Origin: Tautonia plasticadhaerens
GTDB lineage: Bacteria; Planctomycetota; Planctomycetia; Isosphaerales; Isosphaeraceae
Length of the DNA: 64,000 bases
Assembly (NCBI RefSeq): GCF_007752535.1
Contig: NZ_CP036426.1
Location: forward strand, 7,068,001-7,132,000
Direction of reading: 5' to 3'
Part shown: positions 8,289 to 16,550 of the stretch, one piece after another
Layout of the letters: each line of letters starts with the position of its first letter
Position numbering within the stretch: position 1 is the stretch's first letter
Position numbers and translations under genes: made by a program
Notes under the pieces: model-generated
What the model was told of the DNA's origin: nothing
What the model saw: only the letters and a program-made list of their open reading frames with translations
Databases searched by the model: none

Positions 8289-9143
8289 ATGTCCGACTAC
8301 GCCCACCCCGAGGCCCTCGTCTCCGCCGACTGGGTCGAGCAGCACCGGGATGACCCCAAGGTCCGGATCGTCGAGAGCGACGAGGACGTGCTCCTCTATG
8401 ACATGGGACACGTCCCCGGCGCCGTGAAGATCGACTGGCAGGGGGACCTCCAGGACCAGCTGATCCGGGACTACATCGACGCCGAGAAGTTCGCCGACAT
8501 CTGCTCCCGGTCCGGGATCGCCGCCGACACCACCGTGGTCTTCTACGGCGACAAGTCGAACTGGTGGGCCTGCTACGCCTTCTGGGCCTTCAAGCTGTTC
8601 GGGCACGACGACTGCCGGATCATGAATGGCGGCCGCAAGCTCTGGCTCGACCAGGAACGCGAGCTGAGCAGGGACACCCCCAGCTACCCCCGCACCGACT
8701 ACGTCGTGAAGGGCGCGGACGCGTCCAAGATCCGGATCTTCCGGGACGACGTGCTCGCCCACATGAAGGCCGGCAAGAAGATGATCGACGTCCGCAGCCC
8801 CGGCGAGTACACCGGGGAGCTGCTGCACATGCCCGACTATCCCCAGGAGGGCTCCCTCCGGGCCGGCCACATCCCCGGCGCCAAGAGCGTCCCCTGGACC
8901 CGGGCGGTCAACGAGGACGGCACCTTCAAGTCGGCCGACGAACTGAAGGCGATCTTCGAGGGGGAGTGCGGCCTCGATCAGTCCGACGAGGTGGTCGCCT
9001 ACTGCCGGATCGGCGAGCGGTCGAGCCTCACCTGGTTCGTCCTGACCTACCTGCTCGGCTACCCGAAGGTCCGCAACTACGACGGCTCCTGGACCGAGTG
9101 GGGTAACCTCGTCGGCGTGCCGATCGCCAAGGGGAACGAGTAA
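8289..9143 (+). CDS. Thiosulfate sulfurtransferase with tandem rhodanese domains
   Basis: A 284-residue SseA-like protein. The N-terminal rhodanese domain (about 8-130) has [10 protein letters not shown] where the active-site Cys loop would be, so it is the non-catalytic half. The C-terminal domain (about 150-280) carries CRIGERSS with the expected persulfide Cys239, matching the CRxGxR[ST] signature of thiosulfate sulfurtransferases. It is embedded in the suf operon, 72 bp after sufD and just before a small gene and the sufE-like gene. A role in supplying sulfane sulfur to cluster assembly is an inference from position and from the absence of sufS here. Confidence 0.93.
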   Translation: MSDYAHPEALVSADWVEQHRDDPKVRIVESDEDVLLYDMGHVPGAVKIDWQGDLQDQLIRDYIDAEKFADICSRSGIAADTTVVFYGDKSNWWACYAFWAFKLFGHDDCRIMNGGRKLWLDQERELSRDTPSYPRTDYVVKGADASKIRIFRDDVLAHMKAGKKMIDVRSPGEYTGELLHMPDYPQEGSLRAGHIPGAKSVPWTRAVNEDGTFKSADELKAIFEGECGLDQSDEVVAYCRIGERSSLTWFVLTYLLGYPKVRNYDGSWTEWGNLVGVPIAKGNE

Positions 9144-9174
9144 GCCATCCCGAATCCGAGGAGGGCCGGCACCC

Positions 9175-9432
9175 ATGCCTGCGCGGCCATCATTGGACAA
9201 TGGTTATCTGTGGGTCTGCAACGCGGCGATGTCGTCGTCTCGGGCCCGTCGGATCGATCTCGGACTCGGCGAGCTTCGCTGCATCCTCCGGGTCCGGGAC
9301 TTCACCGGTGCTCGGGACGCCCAGGGTCGGGGATTCCCGGTCCACGCCGCCACGACCGTCGAACTTTGGGTGCACCCCGACGACGATCAGGCGGCCCAGT
9401 CCATCCTGAACCAGGCGATGGCCGAGCCGTGA
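9175..9432 (+). CDS. Small conserved-position protein of the suf operon, function unknown
   Basis: An 85-residue protein that I do not recognise. A clear AGGAGGG lies 9 nt upstream of the ATG at 9175, which supports translation. An internal ATG at 9229 is a less supported alternative. It has two Cys (about residues 15 and 36), no signal peptide and no membrane segment. Its C-terminus (VELWVHPDDDQAAQSILNQ) recalls the end of DUF2007-type domains, but the similarity is too short to rely on. It lies between the sulfurtransferase and the sufE-like gene on the same strand. Confidence 0.65.
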   Translation: MPARPSLDNGYLWVCNAAMSSSRARRIDLGLGELRCILRVRDFTGARDAQGRGFPVHAATTVELWVHPDDDQAAQSILNQAMAEP

Positions 9433-9556
9433 GCCGCCGGGCGACCGGGACGTTTCCCCGGGATCGCCCTCGGTGCTGCCCCCGGGCGTCTGGTCCCGAC
9501 AGGCGTCCATGCAGTCCCTACCCGACCCGAGCCGACCTCGATCGACGGAGACCCCC

Positions 9557-9994
9557 GTGCCCGCCGCGCTCGACGAACTCGTCGAGGAGCTTCGAGACGC
9601 CGACCGCCAGGAACGCATCGAGCTCCTCATCGACCTGGCCAACGACCTGCCCCCGCTGCCCGACCGCCTCTCCCACCACAAGGACGAGGCGCACCGGGTG
9701 CCGGAATGTCAGTCGCCGGTCTTCCTGTTCCTGGAGCGCGAGGGGCCGAAGGTCCGGATCTTCGCCGAGGTGCCCCCGGAGGCGCCGACCGTCCGGGGGT
9801 TCGTCTGCCTGCTGGTCCAGGGGCTCGACGGGGCGACCGCGGCCGAGATCCTCGACGTGCCCAACGACCTGATCCAGCGGACCGGCATGGCCGAATTGCT
9901 CGGCATGCAGCGCGCCAGCGGCCTGGCCGGCGTGCTCCGACGCCTCAAGCTGATGGTGGCCCGGGCGGAATCCGACGACCCGGCCTCGAACTGA
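9557..9994 (+). CDS. sufE: SufE-family sulfur acceptor protein
   Basis: From the GTG at 9557 (CGGAG 6 nt upstream) this is a 145-residue protein, the normal SufE size; in-frame starts at 9509 and 9473 would only add a disordered leader. The catalytic loop reads RVPECQSPVFLF, with Cys51 in the place of the SufE Cys that takes persulfide sulfur from a cysteine desulfurase; the family norm is V-x-GCQS. Other SufE marks are LPPLPDRL near residue 31 and VRGFVCLLVQGL in the core. Its usual partner SufS is not encoded nearby, so it may work with a distant desulfurase or with the adjacent sulfurtransferase. Confidence 0.9.
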   Translation: MPAALDELVEELRDADRQERIELLIDLANDLPPLPDRLSHHKDEAHRVPECQSPVFLFLEREGPKVRIFAEVPPEAPTVRGFVCLLVQGLDGATAAEILDVPNDLIQRTGMAELLGMQRASGLAGVLRRLKLMVARAESDDPASN

Positions 9995-10052
9995 ACCGAA
10001 CCGAACCCCCGACGGCACCCCGCACCCATCCGCCCAGACCGGAGCCCTGCCC

Positions 10053-10409
10053 ATGTCCGACGAGACCACGCCCCAGGCCGACCCGACGACCACTCCCGAA
10101 GCGACGCAGGGCCCCGACCAGGAGGACATCCTGACCGCGCTCAAGGCGGTGAAGGATCCGGAGATCGGCGTCAACATCGTCGACCTCGGGCTGATCTACG
10201 CCGTCCAGACCCGGGAGGGGGAGGTCGACGTGGAGATGACCCTCACCACCCCCGCCTGCCCGGCCGGCCCCCAGATCCTCGGCGAAGCGACGCAGGTGAT
10301 CGAGTCGCTCCAAGGGGTCTCCAAGGCCAACGTGAAGCTCGTGATGAGCCCCCCCTGGTCTCCCGACCGGATGTCCGAGGACGCCCGGGACGAGCTGGGG
10401 ATGTTCTGA
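10053..10409 (+). CDS. sufT: SufT-like MIP18-family (DUF59) metal-sulfur cluster assembly factor
   Basis: A 118-residue protein. After a disordered acidic leader of about 28 residues comes the DUF59 core: DILTALKAVKDPEIGVNIVDLGLIY, then VEMTLTTPACPAGPQI with the conserved Cys, and MSPPWSPDRMSEDARDELG at the end. The family includes SufT, PaaD and eukaryotic MIP18, which help mature or deliver Fe-S clusters. It is the last gene of the suf operon and is followed by a 52-bp palindrome. Confidence 0.93.
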   Translation: MSDETTPQADPTTTPEATQGPDQEDILTALKAVKDPEIGVNIVDLGLIYAVQTREGEVDVEMTLTTPACPAGPQILGEATQVIESLQGVSKANVKLVMSPPWSPDRMSEDARDELGMF

Positions 10410-10445
10410 CCCATCCCTCCCCCGGGAGGCCAGGCGCAGCAGCAA

Positions 10446-10497
10446 ACGCGGGGCGCGGCCCCGACCCTCGGCCGAGGGTCGGGGCCGCGCCCCGCGT
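10446..10497. terminator. 52-bp perfect palindrome, probable bidirectional terminator
   Basis: Bases 10446-10471 are the exact reverse complement of 10472-10497, with no unpaired loop. It lies 36 bp after the sufT-like stop and 36 bp before the end of the convergent small basic gene, which is the right place for a terminator serving both. There is no T-run, as is common in high-GC genomes. Confidence 0.75.
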
Positions 10498-10533
10498 CTC
10501 GTCGCAATCCGGGCCCGATCGGGCGGCGAGGGC

Positions 10534-10680
10534 TCAGCCCTTCTTCTTGCCGCCGGCGAACTTCCGCTTGCTCGGGTTCCGGGTGCCGAGGAGCTTGCGG
10601 CGGCGCCCCTTGGCCACCGGCGAGCTGTCGGCCCGCTTCCGCCACGCGTACGCCTTGCGGTGCTTCGTCTTCTTCTTCAT
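10534..10680 (-). CDS. Small, very basic protein (48 residues), function unknown
   Basis: From the ATG at 10680 the product begins MKKKTKHRK and is about 40 percent Lys plus Arg, ending AGGKKKG. An in-frame upstream start at 10746 would add 22 residues, but AGGA lies 11 nt before the inner ATG. The composition recalls small ribosomal or nucleoid-associated proteins, yet no family motif is evident. It is transcribed towards the 52-bp palindrome and is not flanked by ribosomal genes. Confidence 0.6.
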   Translation of the reverse strand: MKKKTKHRKAYAWRKRADSSPVAKGRRRKLLGTRNPSKRKFAGGKKKG

Positions 10681-10832
10681 GGCCGGGGTCCTGGGCTGGG
10701 TCGCCGCCCGGTCCGGTCGATCGGCCCGGGTCGTGAAGCGTCCCATTATGCCGGGAGGTCGCCGGGCCGATCAAGCCATCCTGGGCCGGGATTCCGGATC
10801 GGCCGTCCCCGAACCGATTCGGATTCGGAGGC

Positions 10833-10861
10833 TTGATTGCGGCGGGCGGACCTCGTACACT
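10833..10861 (+). promoter_or_regulatory. Sigma-70-type promoter of the coiled-coil membrane protein gene
   Basis: TTGATT (10833-10838) and TACACT (10856-10861) are 17 bp apart. This places the start of transcription at about 10868, 46 bp before the TTG start codon with its strong ribosome binding site, and it supports that start over the upstream in-frame ones. Confidence 0.6.
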
Positions 10862-10913
10862 CGTAGTCGGCGGAGTGGACGGCCCCGGAAGCACCCGAGC
10901 GGAGGAGACGGCG

Positions 10914-12557
10914 TTGCGAGACTTCGAGAAGCCGATCGGCAGGGTGTGGCGGCGGTTGCGGTTCCAGCGGTTCCTGTCGAGCCTGGTCTGGTGCCTGGCC
11001 GGGGCGTTGCTGCTGGCGGGTGTCGGCATCGCGTTGGAGAAATTCTCGGTGCGGGCGATCCCGGGGGCCGACTGGATGCCGTTCGCGGTGGCCGGGGGGG
11101 CCGGGGTCGCGCTGGCGGGGCTGATCGCCCTGCTGAGCGGCCCGAGCCGGGTGGACGCCGCCGTGGCGATCGACCGCGCCTTCCACCTCAATGAGCGGCT
11201 CGGCACCGCGCTGACCCTGCCCGATCACCTCCGGGAGACGCCCGCCGGCCGGGCCTTGCTGGAGGACACGCGCAGGCACCTGTCCTCGATCGACGTGGCC
11301 TCGCGGTTCGGCCCCCGGCTGCCGAAGGCCGCCTGGCTGCCGCTGGTGACGGGGATGCTGGCCGTCGGCATCCTGTTCGTCCCCGAGCTGTCGCGGGCGA
11401 CGGCCGATTCGAGGGCGGCGCTGGAGCCGGACCAGCTCGAAGAGATCGCCCGCCAGGCCGACGCCCTGAACAAGCGGATCGCCGAGGCCCGCAAGAAGCT
11501 CGACTCGTCCGAGTACGCGGAGAGCGACAAGCTGCTCGTCGAGATCGAGAAGGCCGCCGACGAGCTGGCCAAGGCCCCTCCCCAGGAGAAGGAGCAGGCC
11601 CTCATCAAGCTGAACAAGCTGACCAACGCGCTGGACGAGCGTCAGAAGCAGATCGGCGACTCCCAGCAGGTCAGCAAGAAGCTCCAGCAGCTCGACCAGA
11701 TGACCTCCGACGGCCCCGCCGACGACTTCGCCCGGGAGCTGGCCAAGGGGGACTTCGCCCAGGCGGCCGAGAAGGTCAAGGAGCTGCGCGACAAGCTCCT
11801 CTCCGGCAAGATGACCGACCGGGAGAAGGAGGACCTCAAGCAGCAGCTCGCGGAGATGAAGGAGCAGCTCGAACAGCTCGCCAACCTCGACGAGCGGAAG
11901 AAGCAGCTGGAAGAGGCCAAGGAGCGGGGCGCCATCAGCCAGGAGCAGTTCGACCAGCAGATGGCCAAGCTCAACGACCAGGCCGAGGACCTGAAGAAGC
12001 TCCAGCAGCTCGCCGACCAGCTCGGCCAGGCCCAACAGCAGATGTCCCAGGGGGACATGCAGAAGGCCGCCCAGGCGCTGGGGATGAGCCAGGAACAGCT
12101 CCAGTCGATGGCCGACGACCTGGCCGAGCTGGAGATGCTCGACTCCGCGATGGCCGACATCCAGTCGGCCAAGGACGGCATGACCGGCGGCGACGGCCTG
12201 AACCAGATCGGCTCCCGGCTGGACGGCATGAACGCCTTCGGCCAGGGCATGGGCATGGGAGACGGCAGCGGCAACGGGCTCGGCCAGGGCCGGGGCCAGG
12301 GGGACCGCCCCATCGCCGCCGACAACACGAGCACCTTCAACACCAAGGTCAAGCAGCAGCTCGGCCCCGGCAAGGCGGTGCAGGAAGGCTTCGGGCCGCC
12401 CAACGCCCAGACCGTCGGCGAGAGCATCATCGAGGCCCAGGCCGCCATCGAGGCCAACTCCTCCGCACAGGCCGAGGCCCTCTCCAACCAGAAGGTCCCC
12501 CGGCACATCGAGCAGCACGTCCAGAACTACCTGGACACCTTCCGGGACGACGACTGA
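10914..12557 (+). CDS. Membrane-anchored long coiled-coil protein, DUF4175/TIGR02302-like
   Basis: A 547-residue protein from the TTG at 10914, chosen because GGAGGAG ends 6 nt upstream and a promoter sits just before. Hydrophobic segments lie at about 20-40, 52-75 and 140-158; between them is DRAFHLNERLGTALTLPDHL. From about 165 to 430 the chain is a charged, Gln/Lys/Glu-rich coiled coil with heptads, then a Gly/Met-rich stretch and a short helical tail. The layout resembles DUF4175 (TIGR02302) proteins, but I hold that assignment loosely. It is followed by two small membrane-protein genes on the same strand. Confidence 0.8.
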   Translation: MRDFEKPIGRVWRRLRFQRFLSSLVWCLAGALLLAGVGIALEKFSVRAIPGADWMPFAVAGGAGVALAGLIALLSGPSRVDAAVAIDRAFHLNERLGTALTLPDHLRETPAGRALLEDTRRHLSSIDVASRFGPRLPKAAWLPLVTGMLAVGILFVPELSRATADSRAALEPDQLEEIARQADALNKRIAEARKKLDSSEYAESDKLLVEIEKAADELAKAPPQEKEQALIKLNKLTNALDERQKQIGDSQQVSKKLQQLDQMTSDGPADDFARELAKGDFAQAAEKVKELRDKLLSGKMTDREKEDLKQQLAEMKEQLEQLANLDERKKQLEEAKERGAISQEQFDQQMAKLNDQAEDLKKLQQLADQLGQAQQQMSQGDMQKAAQALGMSQEQLQSMADDLAELEMLDSAMADIQSAKDGMTGGDGLNQIGSRLDGMNAFGQGMGMGDGSGNGLGQGRGQGDRPIAADNTSTFNTKVKQQLGPGKAVQEGFGPPNAQTVGESIIEAQAAIEANSSAQAEALSNQKVPRHIEQHVQNYLDTFRDDD

Positions 12558-12619
12558 CCCGTCACCGAGTTCCCCCTGATCGAGGGCCGGCCCGACCGGG
12601 GCCGGCCCGGGAGGATTGC

Positions 12620-12853
12620 ATGTCCCGTCTCCTCCGCGTCGCCCGGACCCGGCTCGTCGACGAGGCCCTCGCCCTCCGGGTCGTCCAGCTCCTCTGTTTC
12701 GCGGCCGGTCCCCCGGTCCTGATCCTCGCGGCCCGCGCCCTGACGCGGTACGGGGCCTCGCCGGCCGAGCTCGTCATCGGCCTGCTCGCGGCATGCGCGG
12801 TGTGCCTGCTCTGCGTCATCCTCGGGGTCGTGCTGCCGCTGACGAGACGCTGA
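12620..12853 (+). CDS. Small two-helix membrane protein
   Basis: A 77-residue protein with a GGGAGG ribosome binding site 6 nt before the ATG. Two hydrophobic segments lie at about 20-40 and 50-72, separated by a short loop (TRYGASPAE); the ends are basic. I do not recognise a family. It follows the coiled-coil membrane gene by 62 bp and precedes another membrane protein by 28 bp, so the three are likely one transcript. Confidence 0.7.
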   Translation: MSRLLRVARTRLVDEALALRVVQLLCFAAGPPVLILAARALTRYGASPAELVIGLLAACAVCLLCVILGVVLPLTRR

Positions 12854-12881
12854 TCCTCCCCCGACCCACGGGCACGCCGAG

Positions 12882-13394
12882 ATGTCCACCCCCACGACCC
12901 TGATCGCGTCGGATCGGATCGGGCCCCCGATCGCCCGTTGGGTGGGGGCGGTCCTGGCCCTGTGCGCCGTCATGGCAGTCATGCAGGTCGACTGGATCAA
13001 CCCGGCGACCGTCCGGGGCGCCCCCATCGGCCTGGTGATGGCGATCGTCTGGTGCGTCGGGCTGGCCATCTGGCTGCTCGGCGTCGTCCGCCGAGGCCGG
13101 TCGCGGTTTCAGCTCTGGATGATGGCCGGGGTGGTGGCGCTCTTCGCCCTCCACTTCGGCGCCGTTCGCGCCCTCGGCCCGTTCATCCCGACGGTGGTGG
13201 CGACGGGGTTCTTCTCGGCCGCGATGATCCGGTCGAGCCTGTCGCCGACGGAGCCCCGAGGGGCCCCGTACCGGGGCCGGGCATGCCGAGCGATCATGAT
13301 GTCCGGCGCCCTGTTCCTGCTGGCCCACTCCCTCAGGATCATCGGCCAGGACGGGCTGATGGCGGCCGGCCTGATCGATTATCCCGCCCCCTGA
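12882..13394 (+). CDS. Polytopic membrane protein of unknown function
   Basis: A 170-residue protein with about five hydrophobic segments (about 22-40, 46-68, 78-100, 105-122 and 137-155) and short polar loops. No catalytic motif is visible. It ends 35 bp before the stop of a convergent gene. Its position suggests coexpression with the two preceding membrane-protein genes. Confidence 0.72.
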   Translation: MSTPTTLIASDRIGPPIARWVGAVLALCAVMAVMQVDWINPATVRGAPIGLVMAIVWCVGLAIWLLGVVRRGRSRFQLWMMAGVVALFALHFGAVRALGPFIPTVVATGFFSAAMIRSSLSPTEPRGAPYRGRACRAIMMSGALFLLAHSLRIIGQDGLMAAGLIDYPAP

Positions 13395-13429
13395 ACGCCC
13401 CGAGTCGGTGATCGCCGACCTGCCGGCGA

Positions 13430-15256
13430 TCAGGGCGATTCCGGCGCCTCCTCGGTCCACTCCAGGGCGACCCGGAGCAGTCCCAGGTCATCCCGGTACT
13501 CCTTCTCCTTCTCCCGGCCGAGCTGGCGGAAGGCGAGGACGTTCTCCCCCTCGGAGAGCAGCCCGGGGGGGACCGGGATGCGGAGGCGGGACGGGGATCG
13601 GTTGGCGTCCTCGACGTGGCGGTTGAGGTCGTCGAACTCCTCGCCGTTGAGGGCGAGGGTCGTCTTGAGGAAGCCGTTGCGGAGGTCCTCCACGAAGCGG
13701 CCCCCGTCGTAGTCCCCCTCGACCTGGACGGCGTCGATCACCAGCGCGGCCGGGCGGTCGGGGAGGGTGTCCAGCGTGAAGGGGATCTCGTAGCGGTCGC
13801 CGTCCGGGAGCGGGGGGTCGAGCTCGGGCATGAGCTGGTCGCCCAGGTGTCGGGCGTGGGGGTCGAGGACGACCTGGCGAGCCCGGCCGAGGATCTCCAG
13901 GCGACGGAACCGGTCCCGGGGCACGGGGATCGTCCCCAGGTAGGGGACGGCCAGACGGATCTCCCCGTCATCCAGGCCGACGATCGCCCCCTCGACCCGA
14001 TCGGGCCGGGAGTCCGGGTCGCCGACCTCCCACTCGGCCCGGGCGATCGGCCCGTCGACCGGCCCGGAAGGGAAGGGCTCGCGTCGGAAGTAGAGCCCGG
14101 CGACCTCGGACCAGGAGAAGTCGAGTTCCCGGTCGAGGACCAGCAGCCGCACCCGGTCCTCGTCGGCGGAGACGACCTCGCCCCAGACCTGGTCCCCGGA
14201 GACGAGCCGCAACTCGTCCTGCCCCGGCTCGACCTCGAAGCCGGAGGTCGGCTCGAAGGACCGGACGGCGAGCAGGTCGTCGACCCGGCCTTGCAGGCCG
14301 TTCGCGGGCTCGGCGTCCCGGGCGGGCTCGGACCGGAACCGGAGCGCGATCAGCGCCCCCCGCGGCCCGGCCCCCCGGCCGAGCTGGTCGCCGTCGATCG
14401 CCAGGAGGGTCCGGTCGGGCCCGAACCGGGCCGAGAGCCGATGCCAGCCCGGCTCCAGCACCAGGGGCTGCACCACGATCTCCGGCCCCCCCCGGGACTC
14501 GACCGAGGGGAACGGGTCGGCCCAGCCGAGCACCACCCGGGTGATCTCCTCGCCGAGGGGGCCGTCGAAGACGAGGTCGACGGACCAGCGGCGACCGGCC
14601 AGTTCGCGCCCTCCCCAGGTGAACGACAGTTCGACCCGGCCGGCCTCGATCGGCTCGGGGAGGCGGTAGCGGGCCTCCGCCTCGTCGGGGGAGATCGTCA
14701 ACGCCCGGCCCTCGTCGCCCGGGGACGGGGCCGCCTCGACCCCGGTCCGGATCGACCACCGCTCGGCGTCGAGGTCCCCCTCGAACGACTCGGCCGCGAC
14801 CCGGGCCTCTCCCGGGCGCTGGACCAGGGAGGAGACGCCCCGGCGATCGGCCGAGACTTCCCGGCCGTCGGGGCCTATCGCCAGCCGGACGGCCTCGCCG
14901 TCGATCGAGACGAGTCGGCCGGAGAGGCGCCGATCGAGCCCGGTCGAGAGGAGGAACGGGGGCGCCTCGACGGGCTTCCCGGCCGCCCCCCCGGGCCGGT
15001 CGGCATCGGGCCGGACCTCGAGCAGGCGCTCGACCGGGATCGGGTCGCCCCCCGTGCCGGGCTCGAAGGCGATCGGCCCGCCGTCGGGCGCGATCAGCCG
15101 GCCGGTCAGGCGACGACCGTCCCGGAGCTCGGCCACCTCGCCGCCCGGGGATCCGTCCTGCGTCGGAGGGGCCGACGCCCCGGCCGAGATCACCACCAGG
15201 CCCCAGGCGACGAGGCCGAACCTCGGCCGGGGGAGGGACGACGTCCGAGCTGTCAC
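13430..15256 (-). CDS. Large secreted protein with jelly-roll-like region, function unknown
   Basis: A 608-residue protein from a GTG start with GGAGG 6 nt upstream. Residues 1-30 form a signal peptide (basic start, LVAWGLVVISAGASA). The mature part has repeated short segments of the type DG-x-L/V-x-G plus V-x-L beta-strand patterns (LRDGRRLTGRL, LVSIDGEAVRL, LVSGDQVWGEVVSADEDRVRL). A region at about 190-330 resembles LamG/concanavalin-type jelly rolls (LEPGWHRLSARFGPDRTLLAIDG). No enzyme motif is seen. It probably acts in the periplasm or at the cell surface. Confidence 0.75.
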   Translation of the reverse strand: MTARTSSLPRPRFGLVAWGLVVISAGASAPPTQDGSPGGEVAELRDGRRLTGRLIAPDGGPIAFEPGTGGDPIPVERLLEVRPDADRPGGAAGKPVEAPPFLLSTGLDRRLSGRLVSIDGEAVRLAIGPDGREVSADRRGVSSLVQRPGEARVAAESFEGDLDAERWSIRTGVEAAPSPGDEGRALTISPDEAEARYRLPEPIEAGRVELSFTWGGRELAGRRWSVDLVFDGPLGEEITRVVLGWADPFPSVESRGGPEIVVQPLVLEPGWHRLSARFGPDRTLLAIDGDQLGRGAGPRGALIALRFRSEPARDAEPANGLQGRVDDLLAVRSFEPTSGFEVEPGQDELRLVSGDQVWGEVVSADEDRVRLLVLDRELDFSWSEVAGLYFRREPFPSGPVDGPIARAEWEVGDPDSRPDRVEGAIVGLDDGEIRLAVPYLGTIPVPRDRFRRLEILGRARQVVLDPHARHLGDQLMPELDPPLPDGDRYEIPFTLDTLPDRPAALVIDAVQVEGDYDGGRFVEDLRNGFLKTTLALNGEEFDDLNRHVEDANRSPSRLRIPVPPGLLSEGENVLAFRQLGREKEKEYRDDLGLLRVALEWTEEAPESP

Positions 15257-15331
15257 GGCTGACCTCCGGGACGATCACCGACGGGGCCCTCCCGATCGGG
15301 GAGGGTCGACCTCGTCGGATGGATGCGCCCC

Positions 15332-15360
15332 AGTCTATCCGGGTCCGCCCCCGGTGTCGG
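15332..15360 (-). promoter_or_regulatory. Candidate promoter of the 608-residue secreted protein gene
   Basis: On the minus strand CCGACA (15360-15355) and TAGACT (15337-15332) are 17 bp apart, 76 bp before the GTG start at 15256. The -10 matches the TAGACT form seen at other candidate promoters in this window. The plus-strand side of this 198-bp divergent gap has only a weak TAGAAC at 15401-15406. Confidence 0.4.
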
Positions 15361-15454
15361 CGCCCGTCGGCGGGTCCTCGACCTCGGGCCCGACTCGCGA
15401 TAGAACGGGCACGCGAGGCAATGCCGCGACCGTCCCACCCAGGAGCACGCGCCC

Positions 15455-16402
15455 ATGAATGCCCGACGCAGATCGTCCCTCTCCTTCCCCCTGGCGGTGG
15501 CCCTCGGCCTCCTCGCCGCGTCATCGGGGAACGCCTCGGCGCAGGACGAGGCGGGGGCCGGGGCCGACGACGCCGACCGCCCGCTCCGGATCATCGTCTT
15601 CGGCGCCCACCCGGACGATTGCGAGCTGGAGGTGGCCGGCACCGCCGCCCGGTGGGCGAAGCTCGGCCACAAGGTGAAGTTCGTCAGCACGACCAACGGC
15701 GACATCGGCCACCACGAGATCGCCGGGGGCCCGCTGGCCCGCCGCAGGAAGGCCGAGGTCGAGCGCTGCGCCGAGATCCTCGGCATCGAGACCGAGGTGC
15801 TCGACATCCACGACGGCGAGATCCTGCCGACCCTGGAGAATCGCCGGACCATCACCCGGCTGATCCGGGAGTGGGAGGCCGACCTCGTCATCTCCCACCG
15901 GCCGAACGACTACCACCCCGACCACCGCTACACGGGCATCCTGGTGCAGGACGCCGCCTTCATGGTGATCGTCCCCTATTTCTGCCCGGACGTGCCCGCC
16001 CTGAGGAAGAACCCGGTGTTCATGTACACCGAGGACTCGTTCCAGAAGCCCAACCCGTTCGAGCCCGACGTGGTCGTGCCGATCGACCCGGTGCTCGACC
16101 AGAAGGTCGCCTGCATCGACGCCCTCGGGTCGCAGTTCTACGAGTGGAACCCCTGGCTGTTCGGCTACCTGGACGAGGTCCCCGACTCCCCCGAGGCCCG
16201 GATGGAGTGGACCCGGGAACGGGCCCTCAACCGCTACGGTGGCATCGCCGACCGTTACCGCGACACCCTGGCCGAGTGGGTCGGCGAAGACGCCGCCGCC
16301 GAGGTCGAGGCCGCGGAGGCGTTCGAGCTGTGCGAGTACGGCTCCCAGCCCTCCAAGGAGGAGCTGGCCCGGCTGTTCCCGTTCTTCGGGGGACAGGACT
16401 GA
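15455..16402 (+). CDS. Secreted PIG-L family deacetylase
   Basis: A 315-residue protein with a signal peptide (residues 1-30, ending ASGNASAQD). The PIG-L/LmbE zinc site is visible as GAHPDDCELEVAG near residue 50 and a later HRPNDYHPDHRYTG (about 149-162). The family removes acetyl groups from N-acetylglucosamine derivatives and related sugars. Export suggests a glycan or exogenous substrate; the exact one cannot be read. It is divergent from the large secreted protein gene and differs from the cytosolic PIG-L copy at 31617. Confidence 0.92.
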   Translation: MNARRRSSLSFPLAVALGLLAASSGNASAQDEAGAGADDADRPLRIIVFGAHPDDCELEVAGTAARWAKLGHKVKFVSTTNGDIGHHEIAGGPLARRRKAEVERCAEILGIETEVLDIHDGEILPTLENRRTITRLIREWEADLVISHRPNDYHPDHRYTGILVQDAAFMVIVPYFCPDVPALRKNPVFMYTEDSFQKPNPFEPDVVVPIDPVLDQKVACIDALGSQFYEWNPWLFGYLDEVPDSPEARMEWTRERALNRYGGIADRYRDTLAEWVGEDAAAEVEAAEAFELCEYGSQPSKEELARLFPFFGGQD

Positions 16403-16550
16403 TCCCCGAGAAGCAGGCGGCGGTCCCGATGGAGTCCGGGGGTCGAGCCGAGTACGATCGACCCCCGGTGCTTTCCGAGCCCGGAGGTGTCCGTCGACCC
16501 ACCGAGGGCCGCCGTCGGGGGCCGAAACCGGTCCGGAGTGCACGCCCGAG

